DNA of 64,000 nucleotides from Desulfosarcina cetonica JCM 12296 (lineage in GTDB: Bacteria > Desulfobacterota > Desulfobacteria > Desulfobacterales > Desulfosarcinaceae), in the NCBI RefSeq assembly GCF_001311845.1, contig NZ_BBCC01000003.1:1-64000 (forward strand), written 5' to 3'. Numbering within the stretch: position 1 is the stretch's first letter; every line of letters begins with the position of its first letter. This document shows positions 1 to 8,362 of this stretch, in pieces. Under the pieces are notes generated by a model. That model worked only from the letters and a program-made list of their open reading frames with translations, did not search any database and was not told the origin of the DNA. Position numbers and translations under genes: made by a program.

Positions 1-443
1 ATCCGAGCCGGCGCCCGGTTCGGTGGCCGCCATGGCCGAGTCGAGCTGGTCCTCCACATAGGGCTGGAAGTATTTTTCGCGCTGGATGCCCTTACAGCAG
101 CTGTGCAGGTAATACAGGTTGGGGGCGTCGGGCGGCAGCATGAAGCGTGGGGCGAAAAACCGATGAACGAGCGGCTGAGCTCCTCCATGACCAGGGTCTT
201 GGCCAGCATGCCCAGCCCCTGGCCGCCGAACTCCTCACCCACCTCGATGCCCCAAAAGCCCAGCTCCTTGGTGATCTTCTTCAGCCGCGCGGTCTGCTCC
301 TTGGGAAGCTGCGGCCCGGGCACGGTCCACAGGCTCATGTCGCGTTCGAGAAATTCGCGCTCCAGGGGCAGCATCTCACGCTTGACGAACTCGCGCATCG
401 ACTCCTTGAGCATCATGTATTCTTCGGAAATGGCAAAATCCAT
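1..443 (-). CDS. bbsG: Acyl-CoA dehydrogenase, probable (R)-benzylsuccinyl-CoA dehydrogenase, N-terminal part (cut by window edge, frameshifted)
   Basis: N-terminal third of an acyl-CoA dehydrogenase. It starts at the ATG at 443 behind an AGGAAG ribosome site. The protein opens MDFAISEEYMMLKESMREF, followed by the helical N-domain with GIEVGEEFGGQGLG. After a break near position 155-160 the other frame continues with LYYLHSCCKGIQ and the flavin-domain motif AATEPGAGSD, then leaves the window. One missing C would restore the frame. Its place directly downstream of bbsF matches the bbsCDEFG order of toluene degraders, where this FAD enzyme oxidises benzylsuccinyl-CoA to phenylitaconyl-CoA. The family is clear; substrate specificity is inferred from context. 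Confidence 0.8.
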   Translation of the reverse strand, partial: MDFAISEEYMMLKESMREFVKREMLPLEREFLERDMSLWTVPGPQLPKEQTARLKKITKELGFWGIEVGEEFGGQGLGMLAKTLVMEELSRSFIGFSPHASCCRPTPPTCITCTAAVRASSAKNTSSPMWRTSSTRPWRPPNRAPAR

Positions 444-502
444 GGAATCTTCCTTTTCTCAAAAAAGGGTCGTTGGGGGTTACAAGGACATGGATAGACG
501 GA

Positions 503-1730
503 TCAGACCAAAAGCTCCTTTTCGATCATCTGATCCACCTCGGCATCGGCGTAGTCCAGCATGCCGGTGAGCACCTCGCGGGTGTGCTCGCCGAGAATCG
601 GGGCTGCCGTGTGCATCTCGATGGGCGTCTTGGAAAGCATCAGCGGTGCCCGGTTGTACAGGGTCGAGCCCACCACCTTGTGGTCCAGGTAGGCCCAGAA
701 ACCGCGCTGACGCAGATGCTTGTCCTCCACGGCCCCCCGGGCGTCGTTGACCACGCCGGCCTTGACCCCCTGGCGGCATAAACGGTTCATCAGATCGTCG
801 GCATGCTGGCCAGCGGTCCAGGCTCGATGTTTTGGTTGAGTTCGGTCTCGTTTTGCTTACGGGCCTCGAAGCTGGCGAACTTCTCGTCCTCGGCCCAGGC
901 CGGATGGCCCATGGCGGCCTTGAAGGCCTGCCATTCGGTCTCGGCAAAGACGGCGATGGCGATCCATTTGCGGTAGCCCAGGGTGGTGTAAACCCCGTGG
1001 GGCGCGGCGTTGGGGTCGCCGTAGCCAGGGGTTCGAAGCGGGTTCCGTCGGCGGCAAAGGCCATGGCGTCAGTGGGCTTCATGGCGATGGCCGAATCGAG
1101 CTGGGAGACGGCCACGGTCTGGCCCTTGCCGGTCTTCTCGCGCTGGAGCAAGGCGGCCATGATGCCGAAGAGGGTGTGCGAGGGCACCATGACGTGGTCT
1201 GTGTAGTTGGTGCCGGTGCCGAAGGGCCGGCCGCCGGGCATGCCCGCCCGGGCGGTGAGTCCGCACAGGGCGTTGAGGTTGACCCCGTAGCCCATGTAGG
1301 ATTTGTGCGGGCCGGAAACCCCCTGCAGGCTCATGGTCACATAGATAATGCGCGGGTTGATCTCGCGTACGTCCTCCCAGCCCAGGTTCCACTTCTCCAT
1401 CTGGCCCACGCGGAAGTTGTTGATGATGATGTCGCTCTTTTTGATCAATCGCACGGCGACATCCCGGCCGTCGGGATGGCTCATGTTCAGGGCGATGCAT
1501 TTCTTGTTGGGGTTGCGGTTGGCGAAATACCCGCTACGCTCCAGTCCCTCGCCGATGCCGTCCTTGAAGGGGCCGCCCTTGCGCAGGATGTCCGGGCGCT
1601 TCTTGCTCTCGATCTTGATGATTTCTGCGCCGAACTGGCCGAGGACGTTTGTGGCGATGGGGCCGGCGCCGACCCAGGAGAAGTCACACACCACGATGCC
1701 GTCCAGTGCTCTTTTCAGATTAGCCAACAT
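503..1730 (-). CDS. bbsF: Class III CoA-transferase, succinyl-CoA:(R)-benzylsuccinate CoA-transferase subunit BbsF (two frameshifts)
   Basis: CaiB/BaiF (class III) CoA-transferase subunit. The start at 1730 overlaps the bbsE stop by 11 bases. The first ~235 residues read through in one frame. They contain the N-terminal [14 protein letters not shown] motif and NYTDHV around residue 175-180, whose Asp178 sits where the acyl-enzyme aspartate of the family lies, ahead of REKTGKGQ. The frame then breaks twice, near 1035 (in a C run after FEP) and near 825 (before [13 protein letters not shown]). The true C terminus ends EKELLV at 503. Together with BbsE it would move CoA from succinyl-CoA to benzylsuccinate. 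Single missing bases at both points restore a full-length protein of about 410 residues. Confidence 0.85.
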
Positions 1731-2961
1731 GGATGATGCCCTCCTTTGCCAACGCTGAAATCTCGGATTCGGCGTAGTCGAGGCCGCGCAGGATCTCGGC
1801 CGTATGCTGACCCAGGGTGGGTGCCGGATCCCCCAAGCGCCATTCCAGGGCGCCAAATTCGTAGGGTGCGCCGGGATAGGTCACCTCGCCCCCCAGATTT
1901 TCATGGTAAATGGTTTTCCAGAAATCCCGGTAACGCAACTGGGGGTTGGCCAAGAGATCGCCGCCGTCGCTCACCGGGGTGAGGGCCACGCGATGGGCCT
2001 GGCCCTTTTCATACAGGGTCAGCTTGTCCTGCTGCAGGGTGAAGCGCTCGAATATACGGCAGAAGCGTTCGTAGCCCGCCTTGGACTTGCGGTAGGCCGG
2101 TTCGATCCAGCAATCCTCCTGGAAGGCCTCCCACTCCTCGATGTTCTCCTCCTGCATCCATTGGGCAAAGGGATCCCACATGACCTTGTTGCTGCCCATG
2201 ATGGCGACAATGGCGATAAAGCCGTCCTTGCAGGGATGCACGGTGGCCGAGCCAGCCTCGGTGCCACGGCCGCGACGATTCTTGCCCTCCAGGTCCCAGT
2301 ACTGGGCGGCGTTCTCCAGGGCCATGCCCACCGATTCCATGCAGGCCACATCGATGAACTGGCCGATCCCGGTACGCTGGGCGAAGAGCAGGGCCGTGGA
2401 GGAACCCACGGCGGCATAGGCCTCGGCCATGCGAAAAGCCTGATCATCGCAGGCCCGCACCGGCTTGTCGTTGTCGATGCCGGCCAAAAAGAGAAAACCG
2501 CCCATGGCGCTGCAGGTCAGGTCGCAGCCGGGAAAGTCCTTGTAAGGCCCCACACTGCCGAAGGGGGTGATGGCGGTTTGAATCAGCCGCGGATTGACCG
2601 CGCTGAGCCGATCGTAAGAAAGGCCCAGGCCGTCCAGATAGCCGGGGGCGAAGCTGTCGAAGAGCAGATCGGCATCGGCGCACAGCTGGAGGAAAATTTC
2701 CTTGCCGGCATCCCGGGTGATATCCAGGGCCATGCCCCGCTTGCCGGCGTTGTAGTAGAGAAATTGGAGGCTGCTGTCCGGACCCGGCTGGTTTTTATAG
2801 AATGGCCCACGCCGCCGCAAGGGATCTCCGGCCGGGGATTCCAGATGAATCACATCCGCCCCCAGACCGGCATACAGCTTGGCCGCATAGGGCCCCAATT
2901 CCCCGGTGAAGTCGAGTACCTTCAATCCTTGAAGAGAATTCTCTTGATGTTGGTCTTCCAT
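1720..2961 (-). CDS. bbsE: Class III CoA-transferase, succinyl-CoA:(R)-benzylsuccinate CoA-transferase subunit BbsE
   Basis: Intact class III CoA-transferase of about 413 residues, the partner of BbsF. It opens [18 protein letters not shown], followed by [21 protein letters not shown], the usual N-terminal nucleotide-fold stretch. [16 protein letters not shown] is the family's TGxGQxxDV signature. The start at 2961 is preferred over the in-frame ATG at 2985 because GGGAGA lies just upstream of it. The two paralogous subunits, adjacent and overlapping, match BbsE and BbsF of Thauera and Aromatoleum, which form a heteromer. In other loci related pairs activate methylated-naphthalene succinates, so the aromatic substrate is not fixed by sequence alone. 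Confidence 0.87.
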   Translation of the reverse strand: MEDQHQENSLQGLKVLDFTGELGPYAAKLYAGLGADVIHLESPAGDPLRRRGPFYKNQPGPDSSLQFLYYNAGKRGMALDITRDAGKEIFLQLCADADLLFDSFAPGYLDGLGLSYDRLSAVNPRLIQTAITPFGSVGPYKDFPGCDLTCSAMGGFLFLAGIDNDKPVRACDDQAFRMAEAYAAVGSSTALLFAQRTGIGQFIDVACMESVGMALENAAQYWDLEGKNRRGRGTEAGSATVHPCKDGFIAIVAIMGSNKVMWDPFAQWMQEENIEEWEAFQEDCWIEPAYRKSKAGYERFCRIFERFTLQQDKLTLYEKGQAHRVALTPVSDGGDLLANPQLRYRDFWKTIYHENLGGEVTYPGAPYEFGALEWRLGDPAPTLGQHTAEILRGLDYAESEISALAKEGIIHVG

Positions 2962-3023
2962 TTGTTTTCTCCCTGTCCTAATCATTCTCTAATAGAACGG
3001 ATCCAAGGGTAAAGTGCGCTGGA

Positions 3024-3770
3024 TCAACCCGAAAACAGACTGCGGCCGCCGCACACATAGATCACCTGGCCGTTGATGAATCCGCTTTCGTCATCGGCCA
3101 GGAACATGATCGTATGGGCGATGTCGTCGGTTTCGCCGAGCCGGCCCGTGGGTTGTTTGGAGAGGAGAAATTTCTGATTTTTTTCAGGCAGCTCATCCCA
3201 CATGGGCGTGTAGATCAGGCCTGGGGCGATGCAGTTGGCGGTGACGCCCTTGGTGCCCAACTCGAGGGCCAGAACACGGGTCAGGCCCACCACGCCGGCC
3301 TTGGCCGAGGAGTAGGGGGCCTGTCCGGGGCCGCCCAACCAGGCCCGGGAAGCGATGTTGATGATTCGGCCATGGGTGTTGGGCACCATGTGGTTGTGGG
3401 CCGCCTGGCTGCACAAAAAGGCGCCCTTGAGGTTGATGTTCACGGTGATGTCCCAGTCCGCCTCGCTGAGCTTGCGCAGGGCGCCGGCACGCTCCATGCC
3501 GGCGTTGTTGACCAGGATGTCGAGGCTGCCGAAGTTGTCCACCACGGCCTGGACCATGGCATCCACCGAGGCCTTGTTGGCGATGTCGGCCACCTGGCCC
3601 ATGACCGTGAGACCGGCCGCGGCGAATTCTGCCACGGTTTCCTCCACTTTTTCAGGGACGATATCGTTGATCACCACCTTGGCCCCGTTTTCGGCCATGC
3701 GACGGGCGGTCTGCTTGCCGATGCCGCTGGCCGATCCGGTGATCAGGGCGACGCGGTTTTTGATTCCCAT
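3024..3770 (-). CDS. bbsD: Short-chain dehydrogenase, probable active subunit of (hydroxybenzyl)succinyl-CoA dehydrogenase, BbsD
   Basis: Classical SDR of 248 residues with every catalytic element intact. The cofactor motif TGSASGIG is at 11-18 and NNAG at 88-91. The tetrad is Asn113, Ser141 (RIINIAS), Tyr153 and Lys157 (YSSAK). It would oxidise 2-(hydroxybenzyl)succinyl-CoA to benzoylsuccinyl-CoA with NAD, the last oxidation before thiolytic release of benzoyl-CoA. It lies between the degenerate SDR bbsC and bbsE in the order known from Thauera aromatica, where BbsC and BbsD form a heterotetramer. Family certain; pathway role inferred from synteny. Confidence 0.87.
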   Translation of the reverse strand: MGIKNRVALITGSASGIGKQTARRMAENGAKVVINDIVPEKVEETVAEFAAAGLTVMGQVADIANKASVDAMVQAVVDNFGSLDILVNNAGMERAGALRKLSEADWDITVNINLKGAFLCSQAAHNHMVPNTHGRIINIASRAWLGGPGQAPYSSAKAGVVGLTRVLALELGTKGVTANCIAPGLIYTPMWDELPEKNQKFLLSKQPTGRLGETDDIAHTIMFLADDESGFINGQVIYVCGGRSLFSG

Positions 3771-3810
3771 TGTTTCCTCCTATGCGCGATGACGCAGTTG
3801 CGTTCTGCCA

Positions 3811-4560
3811 TTAAATGGACATTGAGAAATAGGCGCTTTTGCCGCCGCAGACGAAGAAGGTCTGGCCGGTGATGTATTTGGATGTGTCCGAGGCAAAGAA
3901 GCCCACGGTGCGCGCCACATCCTCGGGCGTGCCGAGTCTTTTGACCGGTATGCCCTTGGCCTGTTTTTCAATGGCTTCAGGAGACATGTCGGCGCTGGCA
4001 ATGTCGCCCTTGGCCACGCAGTTGACCGTGACGTCGTCCCTGGCCGACTCCAGCGCCAGGGCGCGGGTGAGACCGAAGATCGCCGACTTGACGGCCGCAT
4101 AGTTCGATTTTCCCGGCAGGCCCATGTATTCGAGGTTGCCGATGGTGATGATCCGTCCGTATTGGTTGGCACGCATGTGCGGCACCAGTTCCCGGCAGAA
4201 ATAGAAAACCGCGTTCAAATTGGCGCCCAGTCCAGCCTGCCATAGGGCATCGCTGACCTCCTGGATGGGGGTGCCGTTTTGGGTATCCACGTTGTTGACC
4301 AGGATATCCACCTTGCCGAGGTCGGCGATCGTCTTGGCCACAAAAGCCTTGACTTGCGCCGGATCGGCGGCATCCACGGTCATTCCCAGGGCCTTGCCGT
4401 CGGCGGCCTGGATCTCTTCCAACAGGGCATCTACCTTTGCCGGGTCCGAATCGCTGACGATGACCGTGGCCCCCTTTTGGGCCAGGCGCGTGCTGATGGC
4501 CGCGCCCACCGCATCGCAGGCGCCGGAGACGATGGCTACTCTGTCTTTTACGACCTCCAT
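3811..4560 (-). CDS. bbsC: Degenerate short-chain dehydrogenase, probable pseudoenzyme subunit BbsC
   Basis: SDR-fold protein of 249 residues whose active site is eroded. The glycine motif reads SGACDAVG at 12-19, with the middle Gly replaced by Ala. NNAG has become NNVD at 89-92, and the catalytic Ser position reads Asn142 (RIITIGN). Tyr154 and Lys158 (YAAVK) remain. In Thauera aromatica BbsC is an inactive subunit that supports the active BbsD, and these substitutions fit that. It is the first gene of the minus-strand bbs operon. The start at 4560 has AGGAGG a few bases upstream. The thiolase genes bbsA and bbsB, which precede bbsC in Thauera, are not here. Confidence 0.85.
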   Translation of the reverse strand: MEVVKDRVAIVSGACDAVGAAISTRLAQKGATVIVSDSDPAKVDALLEEIQAADGKALGMTVDAADPAQVKAFVAKTIADLGKVDILVNNVDTQNGTPIQEVSDALWQAGLGANLNAVFYFCRELVPHMRANQYGRIITIGNLEYMGLPGKSNYAAVKSAIFGLTRALALESARDDVTVNCVAKGDIASADMSPEAIEKQAKGIPVKRLGTPEDVARTVGFFASDTSKYITGQTFFVCGGKSAYFSMSI

Positions 4561-4748
4561 GGTTTTTCATCCTCCTTAGCGTCGTTGTTATTTTTTTCGA
4601 TTGAACATTAATCTTGTTAGATTAAGCTTTTGATAAAGGCAAAGGATCTATAAATAATAAAAAATATAAATAGTTGTGTTCTTTGTGGTAGGCGCTTGAC
4701 AATATAATGGTTTAACCAAAACTTCATTTGTGTGTCATCTTGAGGCAT

Positions 4749-4778
4749 ATTCAAGCATGATATGCGATTCTGTGTCAA
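4749..4778 (-). promoter_or_regulatory. Candidate sigma-70-type promoter for the bbs operon
   Basis: On the minus strand TTGACA (4778-4773) is followed after 18 bases by TTGAAT (4754-4749). This would give a leader of about 180 bases before bbsC. The same two hexamers occur upstream of bssC on the other strand. Pattern match only. Confidence 0.3.
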
Positions 4779-5066
4779 TATATAATTTATCTAAAAAAAA
4801 TGAATACGTTACCAAATTGAATATAACTATCTAAATAAAAATATTAAATCACGATTATGGAGTGATCCTGGGATGGCGGCTCAGCGACCGTCAAAATCAA
4901 AGCAGGGGGAGTATGTGTGTCCAGAATGGAACTCAAAATTAAATATGACGCACTATTAATCAGCTTGCTTTTTGTTTTGTGCAAATGCTTGTTTCTATCA
5001 AAAATATGATAACACCCTTTAATACATATGGAATTTAATTTTTATTTTATGATTATAAAAAAACTC

Positions 5067-5095
5067 TTGACAACATGGCGTTGTTAAGTTTGAAT
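5067..5095 (+). promoter_or_regulatory. Candidate sigma-70-type promoter for the bss operon
   Basis: TTGACA at 5067-5072, 17 bases, then TTGAAT at 5090-5095. The -35 is a perfect consensus; the -10 matches 4 of 6. It would give a leader of about 200 bases before bssC. Pattern match only. Confidence 0.35.
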
Positions 5096-5300
5096 GGCCC
5101 TCAGTGATGGTGAACAAAATTCATATAATAAAAAAATCTCACATTTTCTTTGGCTGGTTGATAAACAAACACACCTCTAATATAGGCCAGCAGTCCGTTA
5201 CACCCGCTTTCCAAGGGTAGCCACTGAATGACGAGGATCGTTAGCGTCAACGAAGAATAACCGATCGAAGCAACGCAACAACGCATCAAGGAGGCCTGAC

Positions 5301-5477
5301 ATGACGATTTGTGGAGAATGCGCTCAGTTTTTCAAGATTCCCGAAACGGATCTGGATTATGAGCCCGGCAAAGGGGATTGTGTTCGGGAACGGCAGGATC
5401 AAAAGGGGCGGTTCTGGCTTTCAAAGCCTGTGTTCGAATCCGATCCCGGCTGTGACGAGATGCAGCCGAAACATTGA
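5301..5477 (+). CDS. bssC: Benzylsuccinate synthase gamma subunit
   Basis: Small protein of 58 residues, MTICGECAQFFKIPET at its start, with Cys4, Cys7, Cys27 and Cys51 able to bind one [4Fe-4S] cluster. It contains KGDCVRE and the RFWLSKPVFE stretch typical of BssC. It has a strong AGGAGG site six bases before the ATG and lies 36 bases ahead of bssA. In the known (alpha-beta-gamma)2 enzyme the gamma subunit binds near the alpha surface and is needed for stability and activation. It is first in the operon here, whereas bssD comes first in Thauera (bssDCABE). Confidence 0.88.
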   Translation: MTICGECAQFFKIPETDLDYEPGKGDCVRERQDQKGRFWLSKPVFESDPGCDEMQPKH

Positions 5478-5513
5478 TGGCATATCCAAGCAATGCAACA
5501 TGGAGGGGCGAAA

Positions 5514-7940
5514 ATGGCAACGACCGAAAGAACCAAGCGTTTGAAAGCCCGCTGCCGCTACAAACATGTGGCCGGCGGAGAGTATGTTGACCCGGCGGTA
5601 CGGGCCGGTGTGGAACGTGCCCGCTATGTCACCGAAGCGCACAAGCAATGCGTGGGTGAGCCGGTATGTATGCAGCGCGCCAAGGGTCTTGAGAATATCC
5701 TCAAGAAAATGACGGTTCATATCCAGGACGATGAACTCATTGTTGGGGCCAATACCGAACATCCGGATTATTTTCCGATGTATCCGGAGCTTTCCTACTT
5801 TGCCACCATCGACATGGTGGAAAGTCCGTATTGCCACCACAAGGAAGAGATGCGCGAAATCGCCGAATACTGGCGTCCCTACACCATCCAGCGCAAGGGT
5901 GAGGCCTACTTCACCCAGGAAGAGCTGGATATCATGTATTCGGCCACCACGGTACAGCCGCCCATGTTCGTGACGGCCTTTTCCAGCATCATGCCCAACT
6001 ACGAGTCGGTTCTCGAGGACGGCCTGGAAAAACGCCTGGAAATGGTCGAGGCCAAAATCGCCGAGGCCGACGCCGAGATGCGTCAGTCCCCCTGGATCGC
6101 CAAGGACAAGCTGGCCTTCCTGGACAAAATCGATCAGTGGAAAGCCATGGCCGTGGCCCTGAAGGCGGTCATGGCCTGGGCCCAGCGATATTCGCGCCTG
6201 GCCAAGATCATTGCCGAGAACTATGAAACCGATGACACGCGCAGGGATGAGCTCCTGGATATTTCGGATATCTGTCGCCATGTGCCGGCCAAGGCTCCCC
6301 GGGGCCTGCGCGATGCCATGCAGTCCAAATGGTTCACCTATCTTCTGTGTCACTCCATCGAGCGTTACAGCAGTGGCTATGGTCAGAAGGAGGATAAGAT
6401 CCTGTGGCCTTTCTACAAGGCCAGCGTAATCGACAAAACCGTCCAACCCATGACCCGCGAGGAGGCCGTGGAACTTTTCGAGTGCGAACGCCTCAAGGTC
6501 TCCGAGCACGGCAGCACCAAGGGTCGCCAGCTGCGTGAATTCTTCGCCGGCGCCAACGACCTGTTCATCCTCACCCTGGGCGGCATCAACGCCGACGGCA
6601 GCGACGGTTCCAACGACTGCACGGATGCGATCCTGGATGCGACCGAGAGCATCGTCACCACCGAACCGTCCATCGCCTTCCGCTGGAACAAAAGCGGCCG
6701 TGTCGAAACCAAGCGTCGCGTCTTCAATTGTATTAAAACAGGATTGGGCTTTCCGTCCATCAAAAATGATGAGAAGAACACCGAGCAGCTGGTCAAGTAC
6801 TTCAACGTTCCCGAGGAAAAGGCGCGTGAGTGGGCCCTGGTGCTGTGCATGTCACCGGGCGTGACCGGTCGGCGGGGGACCCAGAAGACCCGCAGCGAGG
6901 GGGGCTCCGACCTGTATCCGGCCAAGCTGCTCGAAATTGCCCTCAACGACGGTTTCGACGGTTTCTTCACCGACATGCAACTGGGACCAAACACCGGTGA
7001 CGCCAAGAAATTCAAAAAAATGGAGGATGTCTGGGACGCGTTGAAAATGCAGTCCCGATTCGCCATCGATCTGACCATCCGTTCCAAGGACGTCGGCCGG
7101 GTCCTGGAGGGTAAATATCTGTGCTGCCCGTTCATCTCCAGCATCGATGACGGTTGTGTGGAAAAGGGCATGGATGCCAACGAACTGGCCGAGATTCCCA
7201 ACCCCTGGCACAACCTGATTGGCGGCAACATCGTCGTGGTCGATTCGCTGGCGGCCATCCAGAAGCTGATCTTCGAAGACAAGAAGTACACCATGGAAGA
7301 GCTGCTCACCGCCCTGGCCAACAACTGGGAAGGCCACGAAGAGATGCGCCTGGATTTCTGGAATGCGCCCAAGTTCGGCAATGACGATCCCTATGTGGAC
7401 GAGATCGCCCAGCGCTATTACGACATGATGGCCGACGAGTTCAAACGCGTGCGTACCTATTCGGGTACCTATCCGCTGCCCTTGGGCCAGTCGGTTGCCG
7501 GCTATATCGTCAACGGGCCCAAGACCGGGGCGACCCCCAACGGCCGGCATGCCGGCGAGGCACTCGACGACGGCGGTATTTCTCCCTACATGGGCTGCGA
7601 CAGAAAGGGCCCCACGGCGGTGCTCAAATCGGTGGCCAAGATCGATACGACCAAATACAAGGGCATGCTGCTCAATCAGCGCATGGCCCCGGAGATGATG
7701 AGCAGCGACGCCGGTTTCGATCTCTGGCTCTCCTACATGGACGCCTGGCATTCGATGAACATCGACCATGTCCAGTTCAATGTGATCTCCTCCGACGATA
7801 TGCGCCAGGCCCAGAAAGAGCCGGAGAAATTTCCCGATACGATTGTGCGTGTGGCCGGCTACAGTGCGAAATTCATCGATCTGGCGCGCTACTCGCAGGA
7901 TACGATCATTGCCCGTACGGAACATGACTTAAGAAATTGA
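5514..7940 (+). CDS. bssA: Benzylsuccinate synthase alpha subunit (fumarate-adding glycyl-radical enzyme)
   Basis: Catalytic subunit of 808 residues. It adds the methyl carbon of toluene, or a related methyl-aromatic, to fumarate. Cys445 in LCMSPGVTGRR is the thiyl-radical residue, and Gly782 in RVAGYSAKF is the glycyl-radical site, 26 residues from the C terminus. The 337-residue Cys-Gly spacing matches Thauera BssA. QKTRSEGG follows the active Cys as in the BssA branch. The ATG at 5514 is chosen over an in-frame start at 5493 because GGAGGGG lies directly before it. The frame is intact over its whole length, unlike many neighbours. Sequence by eye cannot separate BssA from close relatives acting on xylenes or 2-methylnaphthalene (NmsA). 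Confidence 0.93.
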   Translation: MATTERTKRLKARCRYKHVAGGEYVDPAVRAGVERARYVTEAHKQCVGEPVCMQRAKGLENILKKMTVHIQDDELIVGANTEHPDYFPMYPELSYFATIDMVESPYCHHKEEMREIAEYWRPYTIQRKGEAYFTQEELDIMYSATTVQPPMFVTAFSSIMPNYESVLEDGLEKRLEMVEAKIAEADAEMRQSPWIAKDKLAFLDKIDQWKAMAVALKAVMAWAQRYSRLAKIIAENYETDDTRRDELLDISDICRHVPAKAPRGLRDAMQSKWFTYLLCHSIERYSSGYGQKEDKILWPFYKASVIDKTVQPMTREEAVELFECERLKVSEHGSTKGRQLREFFAGANDLFILTLGGINADGSDGSNDCTDAILDATESIVTTEPSIAFRWNKSGRVETKRRVFNCIKTGLGFPSIKNDEKNTEQLVKYFNVPEEKAREWALVLCMSPGVTGRRGTQKTRSEGGSDLYPAKLLEIALNDGFDGFFTDMQLGPNTGDAKKFKKMEDVWDALKMQSRFAIDLTIRSKDVGRVLEGKYLCCPFISSIDDGCVEKGMDANELAEIPNPWHNLIGGNIVVVDSLAAIQKLIFEDKKYTMEELLTALANNWEGHEEMRLDFWNAPKFGNDDPYVDEIAQRYYDMMADEFKRVRTYSGTYPLPLGQSVAGYIVNGPKTGATPNGRHAGEALDDGGISPYMGCDRKGPTAVLKSVAKIDTTKYKGMLLNQRMAPEMMSSDAGFDLWLSYMDAWHSMNIDHVQFNVISSDDMRQAQKEPEKFPDTIVRVAGYSAKFIDLARYSQDTIIARTEHDLRN

Positions 7941-7987
7941 TTTCGATTTTTGGTTGCATTCTATAAAATGGATTGAATTAGACCCAG

Positions 7988-8025
7988 CCCGTGGATGCCT
8001 TCCCGATGACGGGTGCATCCACGGG
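7988..8025 (+). repeat. Strong stem-loop between bssA and bssB
   Basis: Perfect 11-base arms CCCGTGGATGC (7988-7998) and GCATCCACGGG (8015-8025) enclose a nested CCCG/CGGG stem with an ATGA loop. No T tract follows, so it is not a typical terminator. It may protect or process the bssCA mRNA and set the subunit ratio. Confidence 0.75.
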
Positions 8026-8086
8026 CCCGTCGACCCGGTAGCCACGCATTTTTTATCATCCCATTACCAACGGAGGGCTCCCAAAC

Positions 8087-8294
8087 ATGGCCACCTGCAA
8101 AGACTGTAAGCACATCACCCCGTCACCGACCGGCGATCCTTCCAAAGGGGTTTGCATTCAGCAGCGCTCCGAACTCCCCAAAACCCAAAAGACCACCATG
8201 GCCATCAAGGGCAAGATGGTCAAAAAAGTCGGATGAGGCCTGCGATAAATTCGAGGGTGGCGAGTCCTGGAAGAATATCAAGGACCTGTTGTGA
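8087..8294 (+). CDS. bssB: Benzylsuccinate synthase beta subunit (one-base frameshift)
   Basis: Small subunit beginning MATCKDCKHITPSP after a GGAGGG site. Four cysteines (4, 7, 23 and, after frame correction, 52) suit one [4Fe-4S] cluster. As printed, the frame stops after KKVG near 8236. An A6 run at 8222-8227, read as A5, restores KKSDEACDKFEGGESWKNIK and a 68-residue protein ending at 8294. The break lies in a homopolymer and the downstream sequence stays BssB-like, so a sequencing error is far more likely than loss of an essential subunit. Its own ribosome site and the hairpin upstream suggest independent translation. Confidence 0.85.
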
Positions 8295-8362
8295 ATTGAG
8301 GGATGTCGCGCCCCCGCGTCGATAAACACCGCCTGACGGTAAAGACAAAAAGAGGCCCGCGC

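Larger units (their letters stand above)
4561..5300. other. AT-rich divergent intergenic region between bbs (left) and bss (right) operons
   Basis: About 740 bases with no convincing gene, strikingly AT-rich compared with the flanking GC-rich genes. It separates the leftward bbsC start from the rightward bssC start, so it must hold both operons' promoters. Candidate promoter elements for each direction are listed separately. The short minus-strand open frame at 5101-5289 has no recognisable features and would lie in the bss leader, so it is not annotated. No gene for a response regulator or sensor resembling TdiSR/TutBC lies inside. Confidence 0.7.

Noticed and set aside
4696-4708. TTGACA followed by TATAAT
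   Set aside because: The hexamers are one base apart, so they cannot be -35 and -10 of one promoter.
5101-5289. Minus-strand open frame in the bss leader
   Set aside because: Lies across the expected promoter-leader and has no start signal or domain.
5425-5445. GTTCGAATCC resembling a tRNA T-loop
   Set aside because: It lies inside bssC in frame and no acceptor or anticodon stem surrounds it.
5514-7940. Possibility that bssA is a pyruvate formate-lyase or glycerol dehydratase type
   Set aside because: CMSPGVTGRR with the QKTRSEGG block, and the small bssC/bssB-type subunits, point to the fumarate-adding group.
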